24,330 bases of DNA. It comes from an uncultured Eubacterium sp. (lineage in GTDB: Bacteria > Bacillota > Clostridia > Lachnospirales > Lachnospiraceae). The position numbers and the translations under genes were made by a program. The notes beneath the pieces are model-generated. The model saw nothing but the letters and a program-made list of their open reading frames with translations, did no database searches and was not told the DNA's origin. The stretch is from assembly GCA_910586445.1 (NCBI GenBank), contig CAJUHV010000004.1, positions 80,301 to 104,630 on the forward strand. The letters run 5' to 3'. Shown here in pieces: positions 1 through 7,250 of the stretch (its first letter is position 1; the number at the start of each line of letters is the position of its first letter).

Positions 1-90
1 GCATCTTTTTTCATCTCTGCATCTTTTTTCATCTCTGCATCTTTTTTCATTTCTATATCTTTTTCCATTTCTGTATCTTTTTTCACGCCG
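1..90 (-). repeat. 18-bp in-frame tandem repeat inside the kinase gene
   Basis: Five 18-bp units lie head to tail at 1-18, 19-36, 37-54, 55-72 and 73-90. Units 1 and 2 are identical, unit 3 differs at one base, and units 4 and 5 drift further. On the minus strand each unit encodes a hexapeptide of the form E-M-K-K-D-A. The unit length is a multiple of three, so copy changes would keep the kinase in frame. The array touches the window edge and may continue. Confidence 0.9.
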
Positions 91-908
91 ATCTGGCAGA
101 GATCCCGCCTTAGTTCTTCTATAAAAGCCCCTGTATCTTCCGTCTTTTTCTGGACTTTTACATTTTCCAGACTATCGATATCCTGCAGGCAGCCCACATA
201 CTGTTCCATACGCCAGACTGCTTCATCCATTCCACAGACTGCCATGCTGATTTCATAATCTGACCGTTTTTTACCTCCGTCATGATCACCGGCCTCTTCC
301 TTTAAAAAATCCAGATATCCTCTCAACACAGTAACCGGCGTACGCAGATCATGCGCCACCGATGCATTGAGCAGCTTTCTTTTCTGCAGCAGTCCCCACA
401 TTTTCTCATTATTTGCGCTAAGCTCCCTGCGCATTCGCTCCATTGACATACACAGGCCTCCCAGTTCATCTCCGCCCTGATAAGAAATGGTAAAATCCAG
501 ATCATCAGCCGCAATTTTTGACATGCCGTATTGAAGCTCCCTCAGCGGCTTTTCAAGCTTCAGACGATAAAAAACCCTTGCTGAAACGATCATTCCCAGA
601 GCTAAGCAGACAGCCGGCAGTCCTGCCATAGCGGCATAACAGGCATAATACACCACTGCTTCATTATCCGTAAAAGGCTCCATCCGGTAGTATGTGCCGT
701 CAACAGGATCTGCAGTATACTCTTTTCTCTGAAGAATGCTTTCCTGTATCCGGTTCAGATTTAACACTGCCGCTCCACTTAAAATACAGATACTGAAAAA
801 CGTAATGATAAACGTCCAGCGCAGAGACCGGCGCAGCGGAACAGCTTGGAATTTCTTCTCTATTTTATTCAGAATCTGCCGCAGATGCTTTTCCTTTATT
901 TTACCCAT
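1..908 (-). CDS. Sensor histidine kinase, partial (C-terminus beyond window)
   Basis: Membrane sensor kinase, partner of the regulator just upstream. I read one open frame from an ATG at 908 to the window edge, 302 codons. Residues about 32-49 and 86-110 are hydrophobic membrane segments around a short outer loop. A HAMP-like linker follows (110-165). The HisKA H-box reads NASVAHDLRTPVTVLRG, with His186 as the likely phosphoacceptor. From about residue 276 the protein enters a hexapeptide repeat (MKKDAE type) where the first part of the HATPase domain is expected; the N, G1 and G2 boxes lie outside the window. The ATG lies inside the end of the regulator gene (13-base overlap) behind a GGGGGATTGG stretch, suggesting coupled translation. 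The signal sensed is unknown. The kinase call is strong; the subfamily is not resolved. Confidence 0.9.
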   Translation of the reverse strand, partial: MGKIKEKHLRQILNKIEKKFQAVPLRRSLRWTFIITFFSICILSGAAVLNLNRIQESILQRKEYTADPVDGTYYRMEPFTDNEAVVYYACYAAMAGLPAVCLALGMIVSARVFYRLKLEKPLRELQYGMSKIAADDLDFTISYQGGDELGGLCMSMERMRRELSANNEKMWGLLQKRKLLNASVAHDLRTPVTVLRGYLDFLKEEAGDHDGGKKRSDYEISMAVCGMDEAVWRMEQYVGCLQDIDSLENVKVQKKTEDTGAFIEELRRDLCQIGVKKDTEMEKDIEMKKDAEMKKDAEMKKD

Positions 909-1570
909 TTGTATCCAATCCCCCAGACTGTTTCAATGTATTGTATATCTGTAAAGGCAGCCAGTTTATTCCGTATATTACGAATATGCTCTTTTACAAC
1001 AATATTGTCCCCCTCTTTATCATATCCCCATACTTTTACGTAGATCTGCTCCCTGCTGAACACCATTCCAGGATTTTTTGAAAGAAACTGGATAACATCG
1101 AATTCTTTATTTGAAAAACTTATTTTCTCTAAAGCCCAGTACACCGTATGACTGGCATAATCGATTACAAGTTCACCGTCAAAATGCAGCTTTGGCACAG
1201 ACATCCTGCGTTCTTCCCTGCGCAGGTGTGCCAGAATCCTTGCCAGCAGCTCTTCCCTGCCAAAAGGCTTTGTAATATAATCGTCACCTCCCGCCAGCAG
1301 CCCGTCCACCTTATCCTGCTCAGTGACACGCGCCGTCAAAAACAAAATCGGGCAGCTTACATATCCCCGGATCATCTCGCACAGCTTCAAGCCATCCATG
1401 CCCGGCATATTAATATCCAATAGAATCAGGTCAGGATGCATATCCAGACGCGCAAGCGCCTCTTTCCCGGAACATGCAGCCAGCACCTCATAGCCTTTTG
1501 CGGTAAGGGTAATTTTCAGCATATCTACGATCATCTTTTCGTCATCAATGACTAAAATCTTATGTTTCAT
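896..1570 (-). CDS. OmpR/PhoB-family response regulator
   Basis: DNA-binding response regulator, 224 aa, normal length for the family. The receiver domain (about residues 1-115) has the acidic pair Asp9/Asp10, phosphoacceptor Asp52 in LILLDINMPGMDG, Thr79 and Lys101 in ITKPF. The C-terminal winged-helix domain (about 125-224) ends in the typical IETVWGIGYKW block. It is first in a two-gene unit with the sensor kinase, which starts within its last codons. The 33-bp direct repeats upstream (1596-1666) are candidate binding sites, perhaps for autoregulation. Target genes cannot be told from this window; related pairs often control peptide-antibiotic or cell-wall stress transporters, but none is visible here. 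Confidence 0.95.
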   Translation of the reverse strand: MKHKILVIDDEKMIVDMLKITLTAKGYEVLAACSGKEALARLDMHPDLILLDINMPGMDGLKLCEMIRGYVSCPILFLTARVTEQDKVDGLLAGGDDYITKPFGREELLARILAHLRREERRMSVPKLHFDGELVIDYASHTVYWALEKISFSNKEFDVIQFLSKNPGMVFSREQIYVKVWGYDKEGDNIVVKEHIRNIRNKLAAFTDIQYIETVWGIGYKWVK

Positions 1571-1595
1571 GCCTGTTTCCTTTCTTTTGAAAATA

Positions 1596-1666
1596 CCTGC
1601 ATCTGACTTTTGTTAAAGAATCCATGCAGGATGCCTGCATCTGACTTTTATCAAAGAATCCATGCA
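1596..1666. repeat. Duplicated 33-bp direct repeat upstream of the response regulator
   Basis: Two near-identical 33-bp copies occupy 1596-1628 and 1634-1666, a period of 38 bp. They differ at two positions only. Each copy has TGCAT near its left end and ATGCA at its right end, giving it weak dyad symmetry. They lie 26-96 bases upstream of the regulator ATG. A possible -10 box (TATATT, minus strand, 1668-1673) abuts them, which would put the repeats in the start-site and leader region. An operator role is inference. Confidence 0.6.
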
Positions 1667-1749
1667 TAATATAAGCTGTTAAATATCTTCTATACATCAT
1701 AACGCAGAAAAGCCAAAAAAAAGACAAATTCTTTCAGCAGTTTACCAAT

Positions 1750-1776
1750 CAAAAAGAGAGGGTACAAACCCTCTCT
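1750..1776 (-). terminator. Rho-independent terminator of the rnf operon
   Basis: A perfect 9-bp stem (1755-1763 with 1768-1776) closes a 4-base loop and, read on the minus strand, is followed by TTTTT. It lies about 60 bases beyond the rnfB stop. A further partial copy of the arm sequence sits at about 1786-1794, a direct repeat of AGAGAGGG on the minus strand. Confidence 0.85.
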
Positions 1777-1833
1777 GCGTTATGCACCCTCTCTTCTCTA
1801 TTCACCCATATGCTGAAACAGTTCTGGCACAGA

Positions 1834-2643
1834 TCACCCCTGTTTCTCCACCATATGTATAACCTTCTTAGGACACTTAGCCACGCAGGCACCGCACCCT
1901 GTACATTTATCATAATCAATATGTGCGATATTGTCCGTCACATGAATCGCATCATGCTCACAGTTCTTTTCACACAGATGACAGCCGATACATCCTGCGG
2001 AGCAGGCAGCCATAACATCCTTGCCTTTATCCTTGGAATTACACAGGACTTTAACCGGAGCCTCATACGGTACCAGCTCGATCAGGTTATTTGGACATGC
2101 AGCCACACATTTTCCACATGCCTTGCATGCCTCAGGATCTACGACTGCAATACCGTCTATAATATGTACGGCATCAAACGGACATGCCTTGACACAGGAG
2201 CCAAATCCCATACATCCATAGCTGCAGGCTTTCGGCCCTTTGTTCGGCACATATACGACTGCCTGGCAGTCTTCTACACCGCTGTAGTCATAATCCTGCT
2301 TTGCCTTCTCACAGTTGCCGCCGCATTTGACGAATGCTACCTGGCGTCCGCCTTCTTCTGCAGCAACACCCATGATCCCGCCGATTGCCGCGCTGACTGA
2401 CGGCCCTCCGACCGGACACTGGTTTACCGGAGCCTCGCCTTTTACAATGGCTGCTGCAAGGCCGGAGCATCCCGGATATCCGCAGCCGCCGCAGTTATTG
2501 CCCGGAAGGACGCCCATAATCTTTTCTTCTCTCTCATCTACTTCTACTTTCAGCCGGTCTCCCGCAATGCCGAGTATAAAACCGACCAAAATACCCGTGC
2601 CGCCGACTGCCGCGGCAGCAATGATAATTGCTGTTATATTCAT
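1834..2643 (-). CDS. rnfB: Rnf complex subunit B (iron-sulfur electron carrier)
   Basis: Electron-transfer subunit of the membrane Rnf complex, thought to accept electrons from reduced ferredoxin. 269 aa. An N-terminal membrane anchor (residues about 4-27) is followed by the NNCGGCGYPGCSG four-iron motif starting at Cys51. Several ferredoxin-type clusters follow, including CMGFGSCVKACP, CKACGKCVAACP, CIGCHLCEKNC and CTGCGACVAKCP. This cysteine-rich, multi-cluster tail is typical of clostridial RnfB. Last gene of the operon, 12 bases after rnfA, with AGGAGG ahead of its ATG; the same spacer layout is seen before rnfA. A terminator follows. Confidence 0.97.
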   Translation of the reverse strand: MNITAIIIAAAAVGGTGILVGFILGIAGDRLKVEVDEREEKIMGVLPGNNCGGCGYPGCSGLAAAIVKGEAPVNQCPVGGPSVSAAIGGIMGVAAEEGGRQVAFVKCGGNCEKAKQDYDYSGVEDCQAVVYVPNKGPKACSYGCMGFGSCVKACPFDAVHIIDGIAVVDPEACKACGKCVAACPNNLIELVPYEAPVKVLCNSKDKGKDVMAACSAGCIGCHLCEKNCEHDAIHVTDNIAHIDYDKCTGCGACVAKCPKKVIHMVEKQG

Positions 2644-2655
2644 CTGACTGTCCTC

Positions 2656-3231
2656 CTATATAACTCCGGAAAATCCGAAAAATGCGATGGACATAAGCCC
2701 TGCCGTAACAAGTACGATTGCTGAGCCCTGGAATGTCTTTGGCACATCATTGTATTCTATCTTTTCACGCAGTCCTGCCATAATGACAATTGCGATAAAG
2801 AAACCGACAGCTGTTGAAAAGCCGTATACAGTCGTCGTCAGGATATCATATCCATAAGTAACACTGTTTAATGCCACACCTAATACTGCACAGTTTGTTG
2901 TAATAAGCGGCAGATATACGCCGAGCGACTCGTACAGGGAATGCATAAACTTCTTTAAAAACATTTCTACAAACTGTACAAGCGCTGCAATTACAACAAT
3001 AAATACAATAGTTTTCAGATAAGGTATATCAGCAGGGAAAAGTACAAATTTATAAATAATGCCTGTTACAAATGCAGCCAGTGTAGTAACAAAAATTACC
3101 GCACCGCCCATGCCTGCTGCTGTGTCTACTTTTTTAGAAACGCCGAGGAACGGACAGATTCCTAAGAACTGACTTAATACAACGTTATTTACAATCGCCG
3201 CGCCGATCGCGGTCAGGATTAATTCTTTCAT
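2656..3231 (-). CDS. rnfA: Rnf complex subunit A (membrane)
   Basis: Integral membrane subunit, 191 aa, usual length, almost entirely hydrophobic with about six membrane segments. With RnfE it forms an inverted pair in the membrane that holds an iron-sulfur cluster. The expected ligand cysteines are present: Cys26 in FLGICPFLG and Cys114 in TTNCAVLG. Start chosen at the ATG preceded by AGGAGG. It is 12 bases from rnfE on one side and 12 from rnfB on the other, so expression is clearly joint. Confidence 0.97.
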   Translation of the reverse strand: MKELILTAIGAAIVNNVVLSQFLGICPFLGVSKKVDTAAGMGGAVIFVTTLAAFVTGIIYKFVLFPADIPYLKTIVFIVVIAALVQFVEMFLKKFMHSLYESLGVYLPLITTNCAVLGVALNSVTYGYDILTTTVYGFSTAVGFFIAIVIMAGLREKIEYNDVPKTFQGSAIVLVTAGLMSIAFFGFSGVI

Positions 3232-3243
3232 CTACCTGTCCTC

Positions 3244-4023
3244 CTATTCTGATTTATTCTTTTCACTGGAATGCAGATGGCCGCTGCACAGCCCGCTGCT
3301 GCCGCATGTAGAGCAGTCTCCTCCAAGACAGCCCTGTGCAGGCGGAAGAGGCCTGCCTTTTTTCTCTGCACGGTCACGTAAAATATTCATCACTGCCACC
3401 AGCATGGCAAGCACAAAGAATGCTCCCGGCGCAAGCACGAAAATCGTAATCGGTGTATATCCTGCTTTTCCTGCTGCTGCATCTGCCAGCGGAAGTACCT
3501 GAGCGCCAAAGATCTGGCCCGCACCCAGAATCTCACGGAATATGCCGATCAGCGTCAGTCCGCATGTAAAGCCGAGGCCCATGCCAATACCGTCAAAGAT
3601 CGATGGAACAACCGGATTTTTGGAGGCATAGCTTTCTGCACGGCCCAAAATAATACAGTTTACTACGATAAGCGGTATATAAAGGCCTAACGAGACATAC
3701 AGATCCGGCGTAAAGCCTTTCATTAAAAACTCGATAATCGTTACAAACGATGCTACGACTACGATAAATGCCGGCATACGCACGCCGTCAGGAATAATCT
3801 TGCGCAGCAGGGAAATCATCAGGTTTGACATAACAAGTACAATCGTGGTAGACAGTCCCATGCCGACACCGTTCATGGCAGATGTTGTGACAGCCAGTGT
3901 CGGACACATGCCGAGCATCAATATAAATGTCGGGTTCTCCTTGATAATGCCGTTATGTAAGCGTTCGGTACATACCTTGCCTAAACTTGAGTTTTTATCT
4001 AATTCAATTCCTACTTCTGCCAT
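3244..4023 (-). CDS. rnfE: Rnf complex subunit E with cysteine/histidine-rich tail
   Basis: Integral membrane partner of RnfA, 259 aa, longer than the usual 200-230. Cys40 in LMLGMCPTLAVT and Cys123 in VVNCIILGRAE match the cysteines expected to share the membrane iron-sulfur cluster with RnfA. Beyond the last membrane segment (about residue 213) is a hydrophilic tail with Cys232, Cys237, Cys240, Cys246, His249 and His251, spaced like a metal or cluster site. The ATG shares one base with the rnfG stop (TAATG), indicating translational coupling. The family call is secure; the tail function is unknown. Confidence 0.96.
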   Translation of the reverse strand: MAEVGIELDKNSSLGKVCTERLHNGIIKENPTFILMLGMCPTLAVTTSAMNGVGMGLSTTIVLVMSNLMISLLRKIIPDGVRMPAFIVVVASFVTIIEFLMKGFTPDLYVSLGLYIPLIVVNCIILGRAESYASKNPVVPSIFDGIGMGLGFTCGLTLIGIFREILGAGQIFGAQVLPLADAAAGKAGYTPITIFVLAPGAFFVLAMLVAVMNILRDRAEKKGRPLPPAQGCLGGDCSTCGSSGLCSGHLHSSEKNKSE

Positions 4024-4631
4024 TAGTTCCCGCCTCCTATCGTTCGAAAATAAGCCAGTCCGGCATTCACCGCATTGGTAACTGCCCTCGATGAAATCGT
4101 CGCGCCGCTGACTGCAAGGATCTGATTGTCAGATGTCACAGTGGCTTTTTCTACTACATATTCTTCCACATCTTTTCCTGCAAACTGAGCCTTAAAAGCA
4201 TCATCTGCCACCTTTGAGCCAAGACCCGGAGTCTCGCTGATGGAAGTCGTAGCATATCCATTTAACACGCCTTCGTTTGTGACGCCTATAGACAATGTAA
4301 TATTTGCCTGGCTGCCTTCTGTAGATGTCACTGTGATCACATATCCCAGTGTATTTCCAGAATCATCCAGCGCTACCTGTGCGCCTTCTACAAGGTCATT
4401 TGCAAAGCCTGCATCGATCGCTGCCTGTGTTGCAGCCGCCTCATCAAACTCTGCGTATTCCTCAAATGACGCAGCATCTTCAAAAACATTACGGTATGCC
4501 GCCTGCTTTTTCTCATACTCTGCTTTTGCGATCGGCTCTAATGTAATATCATGCACAAGTCCCAGAAAAAATCCTGCAATCAGCGTAATAGCTGTAAGGA
4601 TCAGCGCATCGTGTACAATCTTATTTTTCAT
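4023..4631 (-). CDS. rnfG: Rnf complex subunit G (covalent FMN subunit)
   Basis: FMN-carrying subunit, 202 aa. One N-terminal membrane anchor (about residues 9-28) is followed by an extracytoplasmic domain. The FMN attachment motif AVSGATIS is near the C-terminus; by family knowledge Thr178 of SGAT carries FMN through a phosphodiester bond made by an ApbE-type transferase, which is not encoded in this window. Its ATG overlaps the rnfD stop by four bases (ATGA) and its stop overlaps the rnfE start by one. Confidence 0.96.
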   Translation of the reverse strand: MKNKIVHDALILTAITLIAGFFLGLVHDITLEPIAKAEYEKKQAAYRNVFEDAASFEEYAEFDEAAATQAAIDAGFANDLVEGAQVALDDSGNTLGYVITVTSTEGSQANITLSIGVTNEGVLNGYATTSISETPGLGSKVADDAFKAQFAGKDVEEYVVEKATVTSDNQILAVSGATISSRAVTNAVNAGLAYFRTIGGGN

Positions 4632-5566
4632 GCCTGTTTCCCTCCTTTGCCAAATGCTGTAGGAACCGTAAACCGCTCAATCAGCGGCACTAACAGGTTG
4701 CTGAAAATGATTGCATAGGAAACACCCTCTGCATTTGCACCAAATATACGGAATATACCTGTCAGCAGCCCTAAAATAATACCAAACACAATCTGCCCCA
4801 AAGGCGTGATCGGTGACGTCACATAGTCTGTAGCCATAAAGAATGCACCCAGCATAAGCCCGCCGCCGCACAGCTGTGCTGTCACAAAAGTCCAGTCAAA
4901 TCCGTGCCCGCCGAAAAGCAGGATAAATATTACAAATGTGATGATATAAGAGGCAGGAATCCTTAAATCAATGACTCCCATTAAAATCAAGAAGATTGCC
5001 CCGATTAAAATTGCAATCGCAGACGTCTCACCGATGGTACCGGCAGTCTTTCCGATCAGCATATCCATAACAGAGACATCCAGCGCTTCTCCATTTTTTA
5101 ACAGGGCAAGCGGAGTCGTCGTGCTTATGCCGTCATATGTAAATGCTGTCATGCTTCCGGTAAAAGAAATAAGAAGGAAACACCTTGCGCCCAGCGCCGG
5201 GTTCATAAAATTCTGTCCTAATCCGCCAAACAGCATCTTTACAACAATAATTGCAAATGCGCCGCCTAACACTGCCTGCCAGTATGGCAGAGATACAGGG
5301 AGGTTGAGCGCCAAAAGCAGGCCAGTTACCACTGCACTCAAATCATTCAGCGTATTCGGCCTTTTCGTTATTTTTTCAAATATCCATTCCGAAGCCATGC
5401 AGCTTAGGATGGTAAGAATAATTAAAATCAATGCCCGCATTCCAAAATTGTAGACACCAAAAAAACTGGTCGGCAGAAGCGCTATAATTACATACAGCAT
5501 AATTCTGTCTGTGGTATCCTTGGAACGGACATGTGGTGAAGATGAAACTTTTAACAGATCACTCAC
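4628..5566 (-). CDS. rnfD: Rnf complex subunit D (membrane, covalent FMN)
   Basis: Membrane subunit of 312 aa with eight to ten hydrophobic segments, homologous to NqrB. FMN is attached in this family at an SGAT-type motif; here the matching stretch reads DGISTTTPLAL, so Thr151 is the likely site and the two middle motif residues differ (S-T-T-T for S-G-A-T). The start is GTG at 5566, with AGGTGG six bases ahead, and gives the usual N-terminus SPHVRSKDTTDRIM. A 92-base gap separates it from rnfC; I see only a weak small dyad there (5614-5629). Confidence 0.96.
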   Translation of the reverse strand: MSDLLKVSSSPHVRSKDTTDRIMLYVIIALLPTSFFGVYNFGMRALILIILTILSCMASEWIFEKITKRPNTLNDLSAVVTGLLLALNLPVSLPYWQAVLGGAFAIIVVKMLFGGLGQNFMNPALGARCFLLISFTGSMTAFTYDGISTTTPLALLKNGEALDVSVMDMLIGKTAGTIGETSAIAILIGAIFLILMGVIDLRIPASYIITFVIFILLFGGHGFDWTFVTAQLCGGGLMLGAFFMATDYVTSPITPLGQIVFGIILGLLTGIFRIFGANAEGVSYAIIFSNLLVPLIERFTVPTAFGKGGKQA

Positions 5567-5572
5567 AATTAT

Positions 5573-5578
5573 CCACCT
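5573..5578 (-). promoter_or_regulatory. Ribosome-binding site fixing the GTG start of rnfD
   Basis: Read on the minus strand this is AGGTGG, six bases before GTG at 5566. No in-frame ATG gives a better N-terminus, so GTG is taken as the start. Confidence 0.7.
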
Positions 5579-5658
5579 CTTTCTTAATTCTATCGTAAAT
5601 TTCTATCCTTAACCTTTATCCGGGTAAAGCTAATATTCCAGGCATATTTCTTTCTGCC

Positions 5659-6978
5659 TTATTTCTTGCGCCTGTCTGCCAGTATATTTTTCTTCATAGT
5701 CTTGATAGACTGTGCAAGCTGTCTTCTGGCCGGGCAGATAAAGCTGCAGCTGCCGCATTCGACACATTCCATGCCGTTCCACTTTTCAAACGTCTCCTTG
5801 TCGCCGTAGTCTGAAAACTTCGCAAGCCTTGACGGAATCAAAAGCTCTGGACATGCATCCACGCAGCGTCCGCAGTTAATGCAGGCCGTCGGCGAACATG
5901 CAGATACTTCATCCCTTGTCATGCACAGTAAGGCGGAACTCGTCTTCGTCACCGGTATATCCAGTCCGAACAAGGCAAATCCCATCATCGGCCCGCCTGC
6001 AATCATTTTCTCAGGCTCGGTCTTGCACCCGCCCGCTGCATCTAATATATCCTGGAAATTGGAGCCTGTACAGACATAAAAATTACGCGGATCGCATACC
6101 GCATCTCCTGTTACGGTAAAAATCCGGTGCATAACAGGCCTGCCGAGCTTTACTGCATTATAAACGGCCACCAGAGTTTCTACATTGTCCACGATACATC
6201 CCGCATCTGCAGGCAGCATGCCTGAATTAATCGATCTGCCCGTTACGGCATAAATGAGCTGGCGCTCACCGCCCTGCGGGTATTTTGTCATCAGTTCTGC
6301 CACTTCCAGTCGAGGGTCCTCTTTTACGATCTCCTGCAGCTTTTCAATACAGTCTTTTTTGTTATTCTCAACACCAAACACGCCTTTTGCCTTTGGAAAG
6401 AGCTGGAGGACAATCTTCATGCCTTCTACGAGCTGCTCCGGATTTTCCATCATGCGCCTGTAGTCAGATGTCAGATATGGCTCACACTCTGCACAGTTTG
6501 CAATAATATAATCGATCTTTTCCGGCTCCTTTGGAGAAAGCTTTACATGCGTCGGGAAACCAGCGCCTCCCATGCCGACAACGCCTGCGTTTTTGACCTT
6601 TTCAATAATCTCTTCTTTGGATAACAGGGAAATGTTTGGAGATTCTTCGTATTCCACTTCTTTCATCTCTCCATCACTTTCGATAATGATGGAGTTCACC
6701 TTATCGCCGACTGCAACGCGGCGCGGCTCAATCTTCTTTACCGTGCCGGATACAGAAGAATGGATCGGAGCAGATACAAATCCCCCGGCTTCTGCAATCA
6801 TCTGCCCTCTTAACACCGTATCACCGACTTTTACTACCGGCTTTGCAGGTGCGCCGATATGCTGTGATACCGGAAATACCAGCTCTCCCTTTGGCAGCAG
6901 TTCCTGCACTGGCTTTTCCTTGGACAATTCCTTTCCTTCGAAAGGATGGACGCCGTTCTTAAACGTACGTAATCCCAT
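5659..6978 (-). CDS. rnfC: Rnf complex subunit C (NADH/FMN and iron-sulfur subunit)
   Basis: Peripheral subunit that passes electrons to NAD+, 439 aa, usual clostridial length. The Rossmann-like NADH/FMN domain contains GVVGMGGAGFPTHVKL (about residues 134-148) and ANCAECEPYLTSDYR. Two four-iron clusters lie near the C-terminus: Cys366/369/372/376 in CINCGRCVDACP and Cys405/408/411/415 in CVECGSCSFICP. It is the first gene of the operon. The ATG at 6978 has GAGGGGG nine bases ahead. The promoter probably lies in 7045-7110. Confidence 0.97.
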   Translation of the reverse strand: MGLRTFKNGVHPFEGKELSKEKPVQELLPKGELVFPVSQHIGAPAKPVVKVGDTVLRGQMIAEAGGFVSAPIHSSVSGTVKKIEPRRVAVGDKVNSIIIESDGEMKEVEYEESPNISLLSKEEIIEKVKNAGVVGMGGAGFPTHVKLSPKEPEKIDYIIANCAECEPYLTSDYRRMMENPEQLVEGMKIVLQLFPKAKGVFGVENNKKDCIEKLQEIVKEDPRLEVAELMTKYPQGGERQLIYAVTGRSINSGMLPADAGCIVDNVETLVAVYNAVKLGRPVMHRIFTVTGDAVCDPRNFYVCTGSNFQDILDAAGGCKTEPEKMIAGGPMMGFALFGLDIPVTKTSSALLCMTRDEVSACSPTACINCGRCVDACPELLIPSRLAKFSDYGDKETFEKWNGMECVECGSCSFICPARRQLAQSIKTMKKNILADRRKK

Positions 6979-7044
6979 ATGTTACGTCCCCCTCTTTCTA
7001 ATTAGTATAATCGCATGAACACAAATCTCACGCACTTCACTTTG

Positions 7045-7050
7045 ATTATA
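7045..7050 (-). promoter_or_regulatory. Probable -10 box of the rnf operon
   Basis: On the minus strand this reads TATAAT preceded by TG and one base (TGTTATAAT), an extended -10. No good -35 lies 17 bases upstream. An alternative, TTGTTA with TATATC at 17-base spacing, lies slightly further up. A 13-bp near-perfect palindrome (ACAAAA, one base, TTTTGT) at 7093-7105 sits just upstream and could be a regulator site. Confidence 0.55.
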
Positions 7051-7154
7051 ACATACAGTTTATTTTTGATATATAAATAAATTGTATTTTTAACAAAACT
7101 TTTGTAAATAACGTCTTTTGAAATGTATTCATCCGTGTTATGATAAATCTTATG

Positions 7155-7180
7155 ACGTCAGATTATGTCAATGAATGTCA
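7155..7180. promoter_or_regulatory. Three helically phased A(C/T)GTCA hexamers
   Basis: ACGTCA at 7155-7160, ATGTCA at 7165-7170 and ATGTCA at 7175-7180 recur at exactly 10-bp steps, so they face the same side of the helix. They lie between the divergent rnf and exonuclease genes. The first is part of the 8-bp palindrome TGACGTCA. A regulator site is inferred, not shown. Confidence 0.4.
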
Positions 7181-7207
7181 GCCGAATTATCATACAATCC
7201 CTTTCAT

Positions 7208-7213
7208 TATAAT
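7208..7213 (+). promoter_or_regulatory. Possible -10 box of the exonuclease gene
   Basis: TATAAT on the plus strand, 37 bases before the chosen ATG. No convincing -35 box at the normal spacing (AATTAT or TTATCA are the nearest candidates). Confidence 0.45.
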
Positions 7214-7237
7214 ACTTTCTTAAAAATTGTGCAATAT

Positions 7238-7241
7238 GGAG
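7238..7241 (+). promoter_or_regulatory. Ribosome-binding site fixing the exonuclease start
   Basis: GGAG followed by nine bases and ATG at 7251. This favours 7251 over an upstream in-frame TTG at 7227 and an in-frame ATG at 7236, neither of which has a Shine-Dalgarno sequence. Confidence 0.75.
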
Positions 7242-7250
7242 ATAAGAAAA

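Noticed and set aside
1..90. CRISPR-like or non-coding repeat array at the left edge
   Set aside because: Units are contiguous without spacers, lie in frame within a kinase gene, and encode a regular hexapeptide.
323..514. Short minus-strand reading frame over the kinase
   Set aside because: It overlaps the much longer kinase frame, which carries the HisKA motif and membrane segments.
1810..2400. Long plus-strand reading frame opposite rnfB (196 codons)
   Set aside because: It is the mirror of a cysteine-rich coding region, has no domain and no ribosome-binding site that stands out.
5614..5629. Small dyad in the rnfC-rnfD gap as terminator or processing site
   Set aside because: The arms meet with almost no loop and no T-run follows; too weak to call.
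7075..7110. Rex operator upstream of rnf
   Set aside because: One TTGTTAA half-site is visible, but the second half does not match at the required spacing.
7227..7250. Upstream TTG or ATG (7236) start for the exonuclease
   Set aside because: Neither has a Shine-Dalgarno sequence, while ATG at 7251 has GGAG at good spacing.
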